Origin: Anastrepha obliqua
Lineage: Eukaryota; Arthropoda; Insecta; Diptera; Tephritidae
Direction: 5' to 3'
DNA: 64,000 bases
Assembly: GCF_027943255.1 (NCBI RefSeq)
Contig: NC_072896.1
Span: forward strand, 44,604,501-44,668,500
In this document: positions 11,000-21,627 of the stretch, one piece after another
How the letters are laid out: the number at the start of each line of letters is the position of its first letter
How positions within the stretch are numbered: the stretch's first letter is position 1
Program-made: the position numbers and the translations under genes
The notes under the pieces: generated by a model
The model's database searches: none
The model's input: the letters and a program-made list of their open reading frames with translations, nothing else
What the model was told of the DNA's origin: nothing

Positions 11000-12240
11000 C
11001 ATGTTTCATTTTGAACCAAATTAGTTCACTTTTGTCATAAGCTCCATCAAACCTATCTCAGCTACAATAAGTTCATACACGTGCATATGCGTATGCATTT
11101 ATATGTATGTATGTCTAGCAATATAGCATTTGACAACTCATTATCTCAGTTCCCTCTTTCATTATTAAGTAGCCGCTGTAGTATTCGAGATGCTCAAGAA
11201 GTAATTTTATTCAACCGCATCGCAAACAAAAAAAAAAGCTTGGAAAGCAACAACATCAATAACCCTACCAAACATTGCAGGCGAATGTCAGCAATAACAA
11301 CAATAACAATGACAACGACAAAAGTAACAACAAGATCAGCATCAGCCTCAACATCATCAACAAGATGCCACCGCATGGGCTGCAACTGCCACCGAATGAA
11401 TCGCTAAATATTGGATATTCAAATGCACGTATGTGTGTATGTATGTATGAATGTATATATGCTTGAATGGATGTACGGATGTATAGTAAATGCCTGTGTG
11501 GGTTTATGTGACTTTCGTGCTTTTGAGTGCTGGCTGCTACGTCTGCTGCAGTTGCTGTGGCTTCACCGCGTGAAAGATTTATGCCGAAATTCTTTCGACG
11601 ATTAATAATTATCAACAGTTGCCGCGGTGGTCCACCACTTTGAGAAATCACTTTGGTGCTGCTGCGAGGCATAAAGTAGTCGCACACACGCGTGTATAAA
11701 TAAAAATATGTGCACATTCAACAAATAAACATACCATAAAACACATTTGGATTGCCTGCCAGTGTCATTAGCTTCCACTTTAGTTGTTGTTATATTTGCC
11801 GCTGTTGACTTGCTTGCTGATGAGAATGGCGTTGGCGATAGTGTTGTTTGGCCACTGCCTCTTCCACTTCGATTGCAGTGGTTGTTGTTGCTAACATTGT
11901 AGTTGTTGTTGTTGCTGTTAGGTCTTCGGTGGTGCACGTGTATGTGTGTGTATGAGTGTGTTGTCGTCGAAGCGTTTGCTGCATGTCGCCTGACGCTGCA
12001 TGGCACGCCATGCAATAGCAGCAGAGACAACAGCAGCAACATGCAATCTGACAGCTCATTCGTCGTCATTGTCGACTTGGTTGGCACTGTTATTGGACTG
12101 GTTGGTGTTCATAAAAATGAGGAGGTTGTGCATTCAGAGATTTCATATAGTAGTTATGTTAGTAAGGAGATAACGAATACTTGAATAAATACTTTTTTTT
12201 GATGAGAATTGAAATTGCTACTTTGGACTGAGTAGTAAAT
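11000..12240. other. CAA/GTT-rich non-coding stretch
   Basis: Dense CAA, AAC and GTT trinucleotide words (for example 11240-11340 and 11880-11930) produce several long but low-complexity reading frames on both strands. No conserved domain, splice pattern or start context supports a gene. Such sequence is common in fly introns and untranslated regions. Confidence 0.5.
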
Positions 12241-12249
12241 TCCTCTCTT

Positions 12250-12660
12250 GATGAACAAAACTAACGCTTTATAAGGTTGTCATCATGCCTGTCCCATTGT
12301 ATGCTGCAGAAGCTTGGACGATGACAACAACCGCTGAGGCGTCCCTTGGAGTGTTTAAGAGAAAGATCCTGCGGAAGGTTTCTGGATGCTTCCACCGTGG
12401 CGAGGGTGAATATCGCAGGCGATAGAGAGATGAGCTGTATGAGCTTTACGACGGCATAGACATAGCCCAGCGAATAAAGATACAGCAGCTGCGTTGGTTA
12501 GATCTTGCCATACGAATGGATACAAATGCTCGGTGCGTTGGAAAGATCAGGTGGAGAAGGTGTGTCCAATTGGCTCGGGTTAGCACGAGAAAGAAACGGT
12601 TAGTGCGCTTTGTTAAACGCGGCCAAAATCGCTTAAGCGGTTATAGTGTCATTCAAGAAG
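12250..12660 (+). pseudogene. RTE-like LINE, C-terminal region
   Basis: The frame reads IMPVPLYAAEAWTMTTTAEA, LGVFKRKILRKVSGCF, DELYELYDGIDIAQRIK and QQLRWLDLAIRM. This matches the post-polymerase region of RTE-like LINEs (LYGSEAW, FERKILRKI, ELYELY, RLRWLGH). It is interrupted by at least one stop near 12425. The N-terminal parts are absent. The same segment recurs at 39190-39300 in the same orientation. Confidence 0.7.
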
Positions 12661-12754
12661 AGGAAGAAGAAAGTTATCGCGTCAATTAAAAAGAATAAGC
12701 TTTTTTTGTTTTGAAAAAGCTGAATAATTTCGTGGCTTGATAGGTCTTAAACTT

Positions 12755-13275
12755 CACTAAGCCCCGTCTATCAAAAAACTTGTCTTTGAGTGGACAGCAC
12801 GCAGAGCGTTGAAAAAATTCGGATTGGATTTCACTATCAAGCCACAAAAGCCAGCATTATTTGAAAAAAAACGTAAAAGCGAGGTTGAATTTTTGAAAAA
12901 AACAATAAACACTGGAATGTTGGCGACTGCAAAAGAGAGATATGATTTGTTGAGGTCATGAAAAAGTTGCCAAATCTTCAAGTAAAACAAACGATGTGTT
13001 ATGGCGGTGGTAGCCTTCACGTGGTGTCATTTTAGTCCATTGGTACGAATGTTTGGGATAACGAAAAACAAAGACTATTTGAATATTTTACAGGCCAGTT
13101 TGCGGGATTTTATTGGCCTAAACGCATACCCAACAGAAGAGGTTATATATCAGCAAGACGGGGAAATGTTTCAGGTGAAAATTGTTCATGAAAATTGTTC
13201 GTGAAAATTGTTGAAGAGTGGTAAAAACATCAGCACTTCCAGCTTTTAAAATGGCCAGCACAGAGTACTGATTTA
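12755..13275 (+). pseudogene. Tc1-like transposase fragment
   Basis: Plus-strand translation gives a KPRLSKK-like start, then VRMFGITKNKDYLNILQAS, LNAYPTEEVIYQQDG with the second catalytic Asp, and after a short duplicated stretch VEEW and FQLLKWPAQSTDL. This fits Tc1-type DD34E transposases (QQDGDPKH and WPAQSPDLNPIE). The sequence ends before the final catalytic Glu. The first catalytic region is not recognisable. No terminal repeats were found. Confidence 0.65.
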
Positions 13276-13389
13276 GGTTAGGCTAGACTTGGCTGAACTG
13301 TAGATCGCAAATAGACCAGAAATTGATGCATAGTAATACCAAGTGTTAGTGTGGGGAATTTATTTTATATTTTTTCTTTAATACACAGT

Positions 13390-13950
13390 TCAGATAACTT
13401 AATTATTTTGCTAATTTCTTGATCTGCCACACTTTCTGGTCTTTTTAAATGATGCAGAACCTAAGCAGTTTATTCGTGGTTTGCTAAGTGTAAGGCGGTG
13501 GCAGAGTAGGTGTTCCAGAGTTCCTCTCGCGTTGATTTCGTTACATATTCTGCATGTATCACTCTGCACTAGCTTCAGTTTGACCGCGTACGATGGAGCG
13601 AGACAGGGTCCAGTCAGTATCCTCACTGCAACTTTACACTCTTTCCGGGGAAAAGATAAAATGTAGTTTGTAGACCTGAATTTGTGCCTGAGTAGCATGA
13701 TTTTCGTGACCCCGCATGAGCTGGTTCTTTCCTACCTTGTGTTGGCTTCTTAAATCAGTTCTGCATCTATATCTAGTCGTTGTTTGCAGAGTGGTGGATG
13801 TGTACCGACCGTGCAAGCTCCAGAAAAATTTTTGGCTACTTTGGTTAGTATAACCACTTTCTCATTTCCTTCCAATTTCCTTGTGTCCTGAAACATAGTA
13901 GATGGTGGCTTTTTTGTCAGTTCTTATCTCATCCATTCGAGTACCCGATT
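13390..13950 (-). pseudogene. LINE 3' end (R1/jockey-like zinc tail)
   Basis: The minus-strand frame 13698-13411 reads RILTGPCLAPSYAVKLKL, SDTCRICNEINARGTLEH, LLCHRLTLSKPRINCLG. The C-x2-C...H...C pattern after an RNase H-like segment is the usual end of R1-, LOA- and jockey-type LINE proteins. The final Cys of the finger (LLCHC in relatives) is Arg here. Only the tail survives. Confidence 0.65.
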
Positions 13951-13959
13951 AAAAATTGT

Positions 13960-15190
13960 TGCGCTATTCTAAAGAAATGAAATTACCTCAAAGAACATCG
14001 GTGAACTATGGTGAAGAATTTTGAAGTAATGACGTGATCTTTCACCATAATACCCAACTATCATATATCCCTAACATTTTTGAGGTCGGCTCCACTAATC
14101 CCAGAGAGCGGGTATTCTCGTTTGCTGCCAAGCTGTCCGCGCATTGGATGTGACAGCATGCCATGACATTTAAATTAATGCCTTCGCATGTGTTTTGATA
14201 AGGCGCGCAAAGATATTAGAGTTAGCGGGAGAGGAAAGGGGAGGTGGGCGTATTGACTGTAAAACGAAAAAAATATATGAAGTACATACAATATTTTTTT
14301 GTTTTTCTTTGTGCTTATGCGCCTCATTGCTAACTCTTTCGGCCACTCTTTCTTTGGCACCTTTTGCCTTTACTTTTTCTCCTCTGACGGGTCGCACGCC
14401 CTTTGCCGCCTCGGTTTGCTCTCATCGGTGGTGTGTTGTGGCTGCTGTCACTGTTGACACCGCTTTTGTTCCATACCATTTATTCAGCGGTAGTTTTTTT
14501 TTTCTTTTCTGCTCTTTTCGTTTCTCTTTCGAAAACATTAATTAGCTGTTTTAAATATTTTATTTATGTATACACTTTTTTACTTTAGAAGCAGGACAGT
14601 GCTACCACACATACATACATACATATAAGCATACCCAAATCCCCATCTCTAGCCTCTTGAGTCCGTCATCGAATGCATGCGCTTGTATATATGTATGTGT
14701 GTGTGTGTGTGTGTGTTTCTAAGTGCATAGTTTTCTGGTTGCCACTCATATTGTTTTCGGTTTGTTCTGTTTTCAGTTGTTGTTGCCGTCGCTCTTGTCA
14801 TTTCGTGTGTGTTAATGACATTTTTAACTGTCGCCTAATTTATTTCACGCTGTGATTTATGCTATTGACTCAAATTAAAAAGTATTTGCTTTTTTATCGC
14901 CGCTCAGATCAAGCTGACTTCCTTTTCTTTTTTTCAATTTATTTCTATTTGCTTATTTTCTGCTCCCCTACTTTGTAGGCCTAATTCATGTTATTTTGAC
15001 ATTAACAAATTTATTTTTATTAAGATCTTTTTGGTATTTATGCTTTCATGGAGTGTAAATGATGCTTTCGAAATTATCGGCAGCTTCCCTGGTAATGCAG
15101 CCGGAATTTATGCACTTGTATGTGTTTTTTTAGTTTATGCATTCAATTTTCATTATGTGGACCGCCCGTTGCGTTGGTCGTTTTATGAAA
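13960..15190. other. Non-coding stretch with TG repeat
   Basis: T-rich and CT-rich sequence. A (TG)n run lies at about 14695-14716 and a CATA repeat at 14610-14627. Overlapping frames near 14170-14590 are T-rich and hydrophobic by composition only, with no motif. Confidence 0.5.
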
Positions 15191-15405
15191 GTATAGGGTG
15201 ATGATTCAAGGGTGATACAGATCTTTGACAGCAATTGTTTGTGATATGTTAATTTTTTGTTTTATATTTTTCAAGACAATTGTTGCTACGGGCATTGCCA
15301 AAATTAGTCATGGAGCGATACTCAGTGGAACAACGCGTGGAACGCGTGGAAGGGATCCAAATGTTTTAAGCAAATGGTCGTTCTGAAAGTATAGGGCACA
15401 TTCTC
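15190..15405 (+). pseudogene. DD41D element 5' end
   Basis: Begins near GTATAGGGTGATGATTCAAG, which looks like a degraded terminal repeat next to TA. Translation near 15310 gives MERYSVEQRVERVEGIQMF and ANGRSESIG, the first residues of a DD41D-type transposase. It is truncated after about 30 codons. Confidence 0.55.
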
Positions 15406-15409
15406 ACCT

Positions 15410-15890
15410 AATAAAGGGTCATTCAAAATAAGCGCCTAAATATTGTTTTAAAGCAAAACGTGTACAAATTTACATTCTTTCAAGTTTTATTTAAAATATG
15501 GCTCTTAAAAATAATATGCGAAAGGTCATCATCATCATTATTAACGTGACGATTCGGGTTGAACCTTGGCCTCCTTCATTTTCCAAGTTCCGAATCATGA
15601 GTCCTTTTTCCGTTTCCGAGGTCGTCTGCTAGTTCCGTTTTCTATCCGAGTCATTTTTGAGGGTCTTAAACCATGTTTTTTTTGCGAAGTAGCTTGTTAG
15701 TCTTACGTCCAACTTCCTATTTCGGCAAGGAATGTTGCATTTGCCCTGACCCATACCTCCACCGCGATTCGTTACCTGCTCCTTGCGTGGGTTGCTCATG
15801 TTTCCAGAAGTACCACGTGGAGGTGAAACTAGGACTGCGGTAGGAGAGGCTATGCAAAACTAACAGCTGGCGGCATCGTAGTTTGCGCGT
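15410..15890. other. Unassigned sequence between DD41D fragments
   Basis: No protein homology is recognised. A sequence GGGTCATTCAAAATAAGCGC at about 15417 could be an element end, but no partner copy was found nearby. Confidence 0.4.
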
Positions 15891-15894
15891 TCAC

Positions 15895-16290
15895 TTCCCC
15901 GTTACCCCCAGAAATTATATCATAAAAATGAAAAAAATGACATCATTTAAATATCCACCAAGAGCACGTCTACATCTCAAATCCAGCAAACAATCAATTC
16001 ATGAGTGCCTCATTAAGATCGCCGAGATATCGATGTTGTTGGGTGTAGGTTGTACAGCAATACTTTGCGCTACAACAACAATAATTCCAGCAGAACGTTC
16101 AGTTTTTGGTCTTCCAGTACTTTTTCTATCCTCAACAGAACCAGGTTTTTTAAACTTTTTCACCAACCTTTGAATTGTCGACTCAATCGGACGATTATTT
16201 CCACCAAAAACATCACGAATATTGCGATATGTTATTCTTGAAGATCGAGCATTTTCATAATAAAATAAAAAAATTTTAATTCGTAGCCAA
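15895..16290 (-). pseudogene. DD41D-type relic: DNA-binding part fused to C-terminus
   Basis: Minus strand. From about 16265 the frame reads FYYENARSSRITYRNI, DVFGGNNRPIESTIQRLVKK and EDRKSTGRPKTERS, a well-preserved helix-turn-helix module. After a short stretch it jumps to a tail like RALGGYLNDVIF, the usual end of these transposases. The whole catalytic core is deleted. This is another deletion derivative, without clear terminal repeats. Confidence 0.65.
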
Positions 16291-16309
16291 ACCAGCAAAA
16301 ATGGTAAGA

Positions 16310-16975
16310 CTAATGGACTTACCTCCGGCAAACCTTGCAATTTTTTTTCACACTCAAACAGCGATCAAGGCACTGGCCTCAGCGCGCATCAACTCAAGAT
16401 GTGTTAAAGAATGCAGTAGGTCCCTCTCGCTTATCCAACAACACCACAGCACACTTTGTTGGGTCTCCGGTCGCTCTGAAATAAGGGGATATGAAAGAGC
16501 GTATGAGTGTACAAGGAAAGGCTCTGAACTTGGCCTTCAGCGAGTGATAGAGGATATAAGCATTCGTCTAAGCGAACTATATACTGCGATTGACTTGAGC
16601 GTAATCGCGGAAACCAATAGAAGGTGGTCTCTGACTACTAATTGCAGGGTCACTAAAGCGCACTGGCCAAAACTGAATATTAAAAGTCACAAGTCTCCTT
16701 GGATTCAACAGATCAGCTACCAGCGTCCTCACAGGTGTTATAACGGATCACTGCATTATTGGCACCCTGGTCAGTAGAATGAGTGTACACAATGACTTCT
16801 GCAAGAGTTGTAAAGCTAAGGAAGAAATTAAGTCGTTACAACACCACCTCTGTGAATGTCCTGCACTTCAAAGAAGCCGTGCCAAATATCCTGGCAATTA
16901 TTTTTTTGATGACCTGGGAAATTTGCAAAATGTCTCACTGAAGGGACTAGTTTTCTTAAAAAGATCTAAGTAGTT
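16310..16975 (+). pseudogene. LINE RNase H and zinc tail
   Basis: Plus strand. The frame shows TQTAIKALASARINSRCVKE, then CWVSGRSEIRGYERAYE (relatives have WVPGHSEIRGNERADE), then, after a frameshift near 16770, MSVHNDFCKSCKAKEEIKSL and HHLCECPALQRSRAKYPGNY. This is the end of the RNase H domain followed by the C-x2-C...H...C finger of a LOA/R1-type LINE. Frameshifts and stops show it is dead. Reverse transcriptase is missing. Confidence 0.7.
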
Positions 16976-17179
16976 TCAGTAATTTCGTTATGGATGGAAA
17001 TCAAATGCAGGCGGAGCCTGTAAAGTGGAATATTGTAATTCCTTTTTATATCGTCAGAAACAACTGTTAAGATATTGCTAAACACCTGAAAAGATATTAT
17101 GCCACTGTACAGTGTACCATAGAATAACATAAATTGATCGGTACCCACGCGGAAAAGCCAGGATTATCATTTAACGCCC

Positions 17180-17440
17180 ATTGCATTTTCTCTGTAGATG
17201 CCCTGGTTTGGCAGCTAGACGACTAACGTCACTGGGCGTTCCTTTCTTCGACAGCCTAAGACAGTGCTCCAGCCTAAATCCCACCAACCTTCTCGGTTAC
17301 ATCAACAGCTTTGGCTGGCTGTAGATATCTGGCTGTTGGGGGTCTCGTAATAGTATCAAAACGGGGCTACTTGAGGAGTGCGAGACCGGCACTTCACCCA
17401 TTTCACCTACCTACCTACCTGGGCGCGCTCTCACATAAAA
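17180..17440 (+). pseudogene. LINE tail, second family
   Basis: The frame gives CPGLAARRLTSLGVPFFDSL and then PTNLLGYINS, the last coding block and 3' end of a LINE. The block CPxLAxRRLxxLGxPFFDS is shared with the tail at 50.8-51.0 kb, so both derive from one family. The sequence between the preceding LINE piece and this one is unassigned. Confidence 0.6.
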
Positions 17441-17779
17441 TGAGAGTGTTTTGAATGTAGTCATCTATGGCTCAGGCGGCAATGACCTAACATGAGCTGC
17501 AGCAAAATTAGAACACAAACTTTTTCACAGTTTTCTCACCAATTCTTTAAGTTGTTTGAAATTTCACCTATTCAATGAGAGTTGAATACCTACATACCAA
17601 AGGGGGACAGAAGAGTAATGTCGTTTCTGTGCTTGTCAATGGATCTTTACCGCTTATGAGCTGTTGAAAGCCCCACCAGAAACATTTCAAAGTTAAAATG
17701 TTTAGTTGTGAAAACTTAAATCTTTAATTTTCTTTCGCCCTTTTGAGTGAAATTGCTATCCAAATACCAAAAGGGACTC

Positions 17780-18560
17780 ATATCCACCGTTGCATGCGTT
17801 TGGAGTTTGACTGGCTTAGTAATGCAACAGTTCCTGCCAAAAGCATGTGCGATATTTACCCAAGTGCGATAGAAGTTCGTTCGATCTTTCCGACTCATAT
17901 CGATCAGAAATACCAACAACTTTAGGTCTTGACGTATTAAGGACGGAAGTGGAATCCGTGTCAGAAAATCGAGGAATTGTCAAATATTTTGAAAATACCT
18001 CAGCTGGCCATCCCAAAAAACATTTGCAGTACATTCGTAAAACAAACAGATCAGGTGTTTGGGTTCCGCATAATCTGCCTGAAGAAATCAGAGCTAACCA
18101 ATCAACGATATGCAACTCATTGATTCTACGGTTCAATACAGAATCGGTTTCTGATGGCTTGATCACTACAGATGAAAAATGGAACCTGTGTAATAGTCCC
18201 AAACACAAAACGCAGTGGCTCCCTTCGAATGAACCGCCACTTCAAAACAGGCGCTTTTGTGTGTTTGGTGGGGTATTCGTGGAATCATCCATTTTGATGT
18301 GATTAAACCTGGAAAAACTGTTAATGCAATCCTTTATTGTAAACAATTAGATCGAGTAAATCAATCATTATTTGAAAAGGATCCATCGATTATTAATCGA
18401 AAAACGTTGGGAAAAATTAACTGTCTCGCCCACCATTCTCGCCAGACATTGCGCCATCGTATTTCCTCTTATTCCGTTCACTGCAAAACTTCTTAACAAA
18501 TAAACAATTTCAAAATTTGGTTGATATGAAAAATGCCATGTCCAAATATTTTACTAAAAA
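17780..18560 (+). pseudogene. Mariner transposase relic lacking the second catalytic site
   Basis: Plus strand. The N-terminal block LSNATVPAKSMCDIYP matches the first helix-turn-helix of mariner transposases. It is followed by GVWVPHNLPEEIRANQ, a DGLITTDEKWNLCNSPK block (first Asp), and after a frameshift FDVIKPGKTVNAILYCKQLD. The frame then passes directly from NRKTL to WEKLT, so the HQDNARPH block with the second catalytic Asp is deleted. A frameshifted remnant of SPDIAPS follows. No matching terminal repeats were found. Confidence 0.75.
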
Positions 18561-18663
18561 ATTAATATATTTTTATAGATTTATATAGATAGAAATTGTT
18601 GCCATTACATCATTGACTAAAAAGAAAAACTTATAAGAAATATATTGTATTTATTTGAATTTA

Positions 18664-18819
18664 TATATGTATATATATAATTGGTGCGTACTCTCTTTTT
18701 GCGTGTTTGGGCGAGCTCTTCCTCGAGTTTGTGATGTGTTGTTCCACAAATGGAGGGGCCTACAGATTCAAGCCGACTCCGAACGGAAGATATTTTTATG
18801 AGGAGCTTTTTCATGGCAG
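18664..18819 (-). mobile_element. tRNA-derived SINE, 5'-truncated copy
   Basis: Contains the 3' half of the SINE described at 55838-56176, including GTTCCACAAATGGAGGGGCC, CAAGCCGACTCCGAACGG and TATTTTTATGAGGAGCTTT. The tRNA-like head is absent. Flanking copies of ATTTAT(T)TGAATTTA at 18649-18663 and 18820-18833 form a target duplication with a one-base T difference. This supports insertion by a LINE-type mechanism with 5' truncation. Confidence 0.75.
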
Positions 18820-19209
18820 ATTTATTGAATTTACTCTAATAAAATAACATTTTTTCCGGTCCTCCTAAATTAATATGGAATAATTCGTTTTAGTAGTTGG
18901 TCTTTACGGAGAGATCAACCATTTTCCCTCCGAAATAGATGCCCACTATTGCAGGGTTACGCCTGATACTTCTAATAAGATCACCACTTGGAAATCGCTG
19001 AGAAGACATATCTTTTTTAACTTTCACTTACTTTCTTTTTAGTGTACTTATAAAATAGAAAACATTTGCTTAGAAACTCCCCAAGTTATGTTAAAGTTCT
19101 TAAGTTTACTCTAAGTATAGGACCAGAAATTAAACTTACGTTGTACGAGTATACCAATTCCTTATCACATTTATGGCAAAGCTAAAATATTGGGTTTTCT
19201 AAGAAGTTC

Positions 19210-19900
19210 GGTAACGAATTGACGATAGAAAATGTAATTAGTATACATATATACATTAAAGGTGAATTTCGACTATCTACTGAAAAGTCATTTGAGGAAG
19301 ACCAGCCCAAAAATAGTCCATCAACGGATATTTCTAAGCATTTTAAAAAGATCTGGATGCGTAAAAAACTCAGTGTATTTGTGCCACATAAATTAACAGG
19401 AAACTTCGAAGATCATTTGAAAAGTCTGTGCAAAATCAAAGAGATGACCTTACTGGCGCGCATCGAGTTTATGTTTGGTTGGTGGCATCTCTTGAAAGAA
19501 CACACACGAACTTTGAGCCAGATCGGCCGGCTATCGGAACTCATTTGAATCGAATAAGTCGAGTGATTTTCATTTCCCACGACAACACTCCAGCTCACGC
19601 CTCAGACGTTGTTGTTGCAAAATTAATGGAAATGGAGTTCCAACTTCTTTCGCATCCTCCCTATTCTCAAGATTTGGCTTCCTCGGACTACTATTTGTTT
19701 CCAAAATTTGAAGACATTTTGGCGGGAAAAAGTTTTTATTAAAACAAGGAGGTGATTGCAGAAACCAATGGCTATTTTTCAGACTTGAACAAATCCTATT
19801 ATTTGGAAGGGATCAACAAACTATAACAGCGTTGGACGAAATATATAAGCTAAAAGAAGACTATTTTGCAAAATAAAAAATAATTACATCAAACAATTAG
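19210..19900 (+). pseudogene. Mariner transposase relic
   Basis: Plus strand. Recognisable blocks are KLSVFVPHKLTGN (the WVPHEL-like linker), then in another frame a catalytic part HDNTPAHASDVVVAKL, QLLSHPPYSQDLASSDYYLF and FEDILAGKSFY. After a stop the frame continues with NKEVIAETNGYFSDLNKSYY and a degraded end. The GDEKW block with the first Asp is missing. The type matches the mariner at 37.5-38.7 kb (VVVAKL, EVIAE). Confidence 0.7.
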
Positions 19901-19959
19901 GTAAAATTTTATTTCTGTACGGAATTTTTAAATGATCCTCGTATAGAGGACGGAATTTA

Positions 19960-20330
19960 GATGCGCGAATGGTTAATGTAACTAATATACTATTGAAGAA
20001 AAATGATTCAGATGCGGCAAGAAAACAAAGGACAAAGCGAATAAAGCCGAATTGTTGCATGACCTTGTTGTGCGTTTGGTGGCATTTGAAGGTAATAGCT
20101 GATTGTGAGCCTCTATCACCTTTCCCAACGATTGAGTCCCATCTCTATAGTCGACAAACAATGTGATTCAATCCAAATATTCAATAGATTCAGCAAAAAT
20201 TGATTAACGGAAAAGTCATAATGTGCCTGGAAGCTGTGAGAGCCTAGCTGGAAAATTCTTAATTGAGTTCTGATCCTGCACTCTCAGGCTATCATTTTTT
20301 ATATTTCCAGTAATTCCTGAGAAACCCCAT
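19960..20330 (+). pseudogene. Possible mariner scrap
   Basis: The frame contains MTLLCVWWHLKVI, resembling the LLCVWWDxKGxIYYELL block of mariner transposases. Near 20265 there is SSDPALSGYHFLYF, resembling YSPDLAPSDYHLF. The distance is shorter than normal, so the region between would be deleted. It is decayed and the assignment is tentative. Confidence 0.45.
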
Positions 20331-20339
20331 TTGAGTTTA

Positions 20340-21190
20340 ATAAAGTTTATTAAATAGAAAAACCTTTAGATTGTGCCCTGTTGCAGAGATTTTTGGTCAA
20401 CCCCATATCACCAGCATGCATGTATGAGTATTGTGGTGAAAAACTTTCAACTGCTACCTGGTTGCCAATTACGTTTGTTGACTGGTAAGCTTGTTGAACA
20501 GTTTGTGGCGTTGTTAATTTATATACCTATAAAAACACATACATACATAGAAATGAAATATGTAAGTATGAATGAAATATGGCTACAATGTTTTGGCGAG
20601 GTTTCTGCTTGTGGAAGTTGCACGAGCAAAATGTACAAATACTTTGGAGCCGGCAAAGTAAAGTTTGGCATACACTACTTACACTCGTGTCTGTATGTAC
20701 GTATGCAAGAACAAATATTTTGGTTTACATAGTTGCATCATTCCACTGACCAGCTGCTTTTGCAAAAGTACATGCGCTCTAAGCAGTTTGGCACTTTCCT
20801 CATATTTCCCATCCCAGTTTCCTACTGCTTCGCTTGCCCTCTACTCTCATTTACTGTGAACCACAAAATTGATCACGCTTGTTTTGAAACTTTTAAAGAA
20901 CTCCAATTTTCTAGTATTATTTGGATTTGGAGTTAGGTTGACCATGATGGGTGACAAAGGCGCCTTTTGTCTCGCAAAAATCTCCGGCTGCTGTGGAGTA
21001 GACTTTAAGCACACATCTACATATAGCGATGAATGTTTTTTTATTTTTATTTTTATTTTGTTTTATTTTTTATTTTTACGAGGAGAAAGCGTTCGACCCC
21101 GTCGCTGTGGACCCGAACTAAACCTCCTACCAACTGTGGTGTGAATGTGGCTGAATTAATTTATACAATTTCGCTAAATTATTGGAAATA
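20340..21190. other. Non-coding stretch
   Basis: No homology recognised. It contains ACATACATAC words near 20540 and a T/A-rich tract at 21036-21076. The open frame at 20373-20732 has no known motif. Confidence 0.45.
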
Positions 21191-21625
21191 TTGCAGTTAT
21201 TCTTGTTGTAACTATTTACAAAACCCTGCCCAGTGTGGTGAAGTTATCTATCTTCGTCGTCTACCTCATCCAACGATAGGCCCAAAGAGGCTATTTCGAC
21301 AGAGTGCGTCCAGAGTATGAGAGCTGTTAGAGCTGTTGTTAAATGGATTTAAGTGAGAATGTGAAGAGTTTTGGGGATATGTTGAGCATGTCTGGATCAA
21401 CCCTGGATAGGCAAAAGTTTAACTTGCTACAATATCCAGAACGTAAATATGCCGAGGTAACGTGGGTCTTCCGAGGCAGCTGAAGCTCTCGTCTACTATT
21501 GGTTTCGATTGGACTTCCACAACTTTGTTCGTGGAGCGGGAGTTCATTAAGGAGCTGAGAAACTTTCAGTGAATGTCGACGCTCGTCTGTATACTGTACT
21601 GTGATTTCAATTGTTGTTATACAAG
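21190..21625 (+). repeat. Unclassified interspersed repeat, copy 1
   Basis: Homologous to 55575-55827 and beyond. Shared words include TCGTCTACCTCATCCAACGA, TATTTCGACA, GGATATGTTGAGCAT, CCTGGATA, GTTTAACTTGCTACAATATC. It carries no recognisable protein. Its right side is interrupted by the pogo element at 21628. Confidence 0.6.
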
Positions 21626-21627
21626 TA

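Noticed and set aside
11602..12087. 161-codon minus-strand frame rich in Ser, Thr and Asn
   Set aside because: It is driven by CAA/GTT trinucleotide runs and has no domain, and overlapping frames on the other strand are equally open.
14195..14545. 116-codon plus-strand frame with hydrophobic stretches
   Set aside because: Hydrophobicity follows from T-rich composition; no signal peptide context or homology was recognised.
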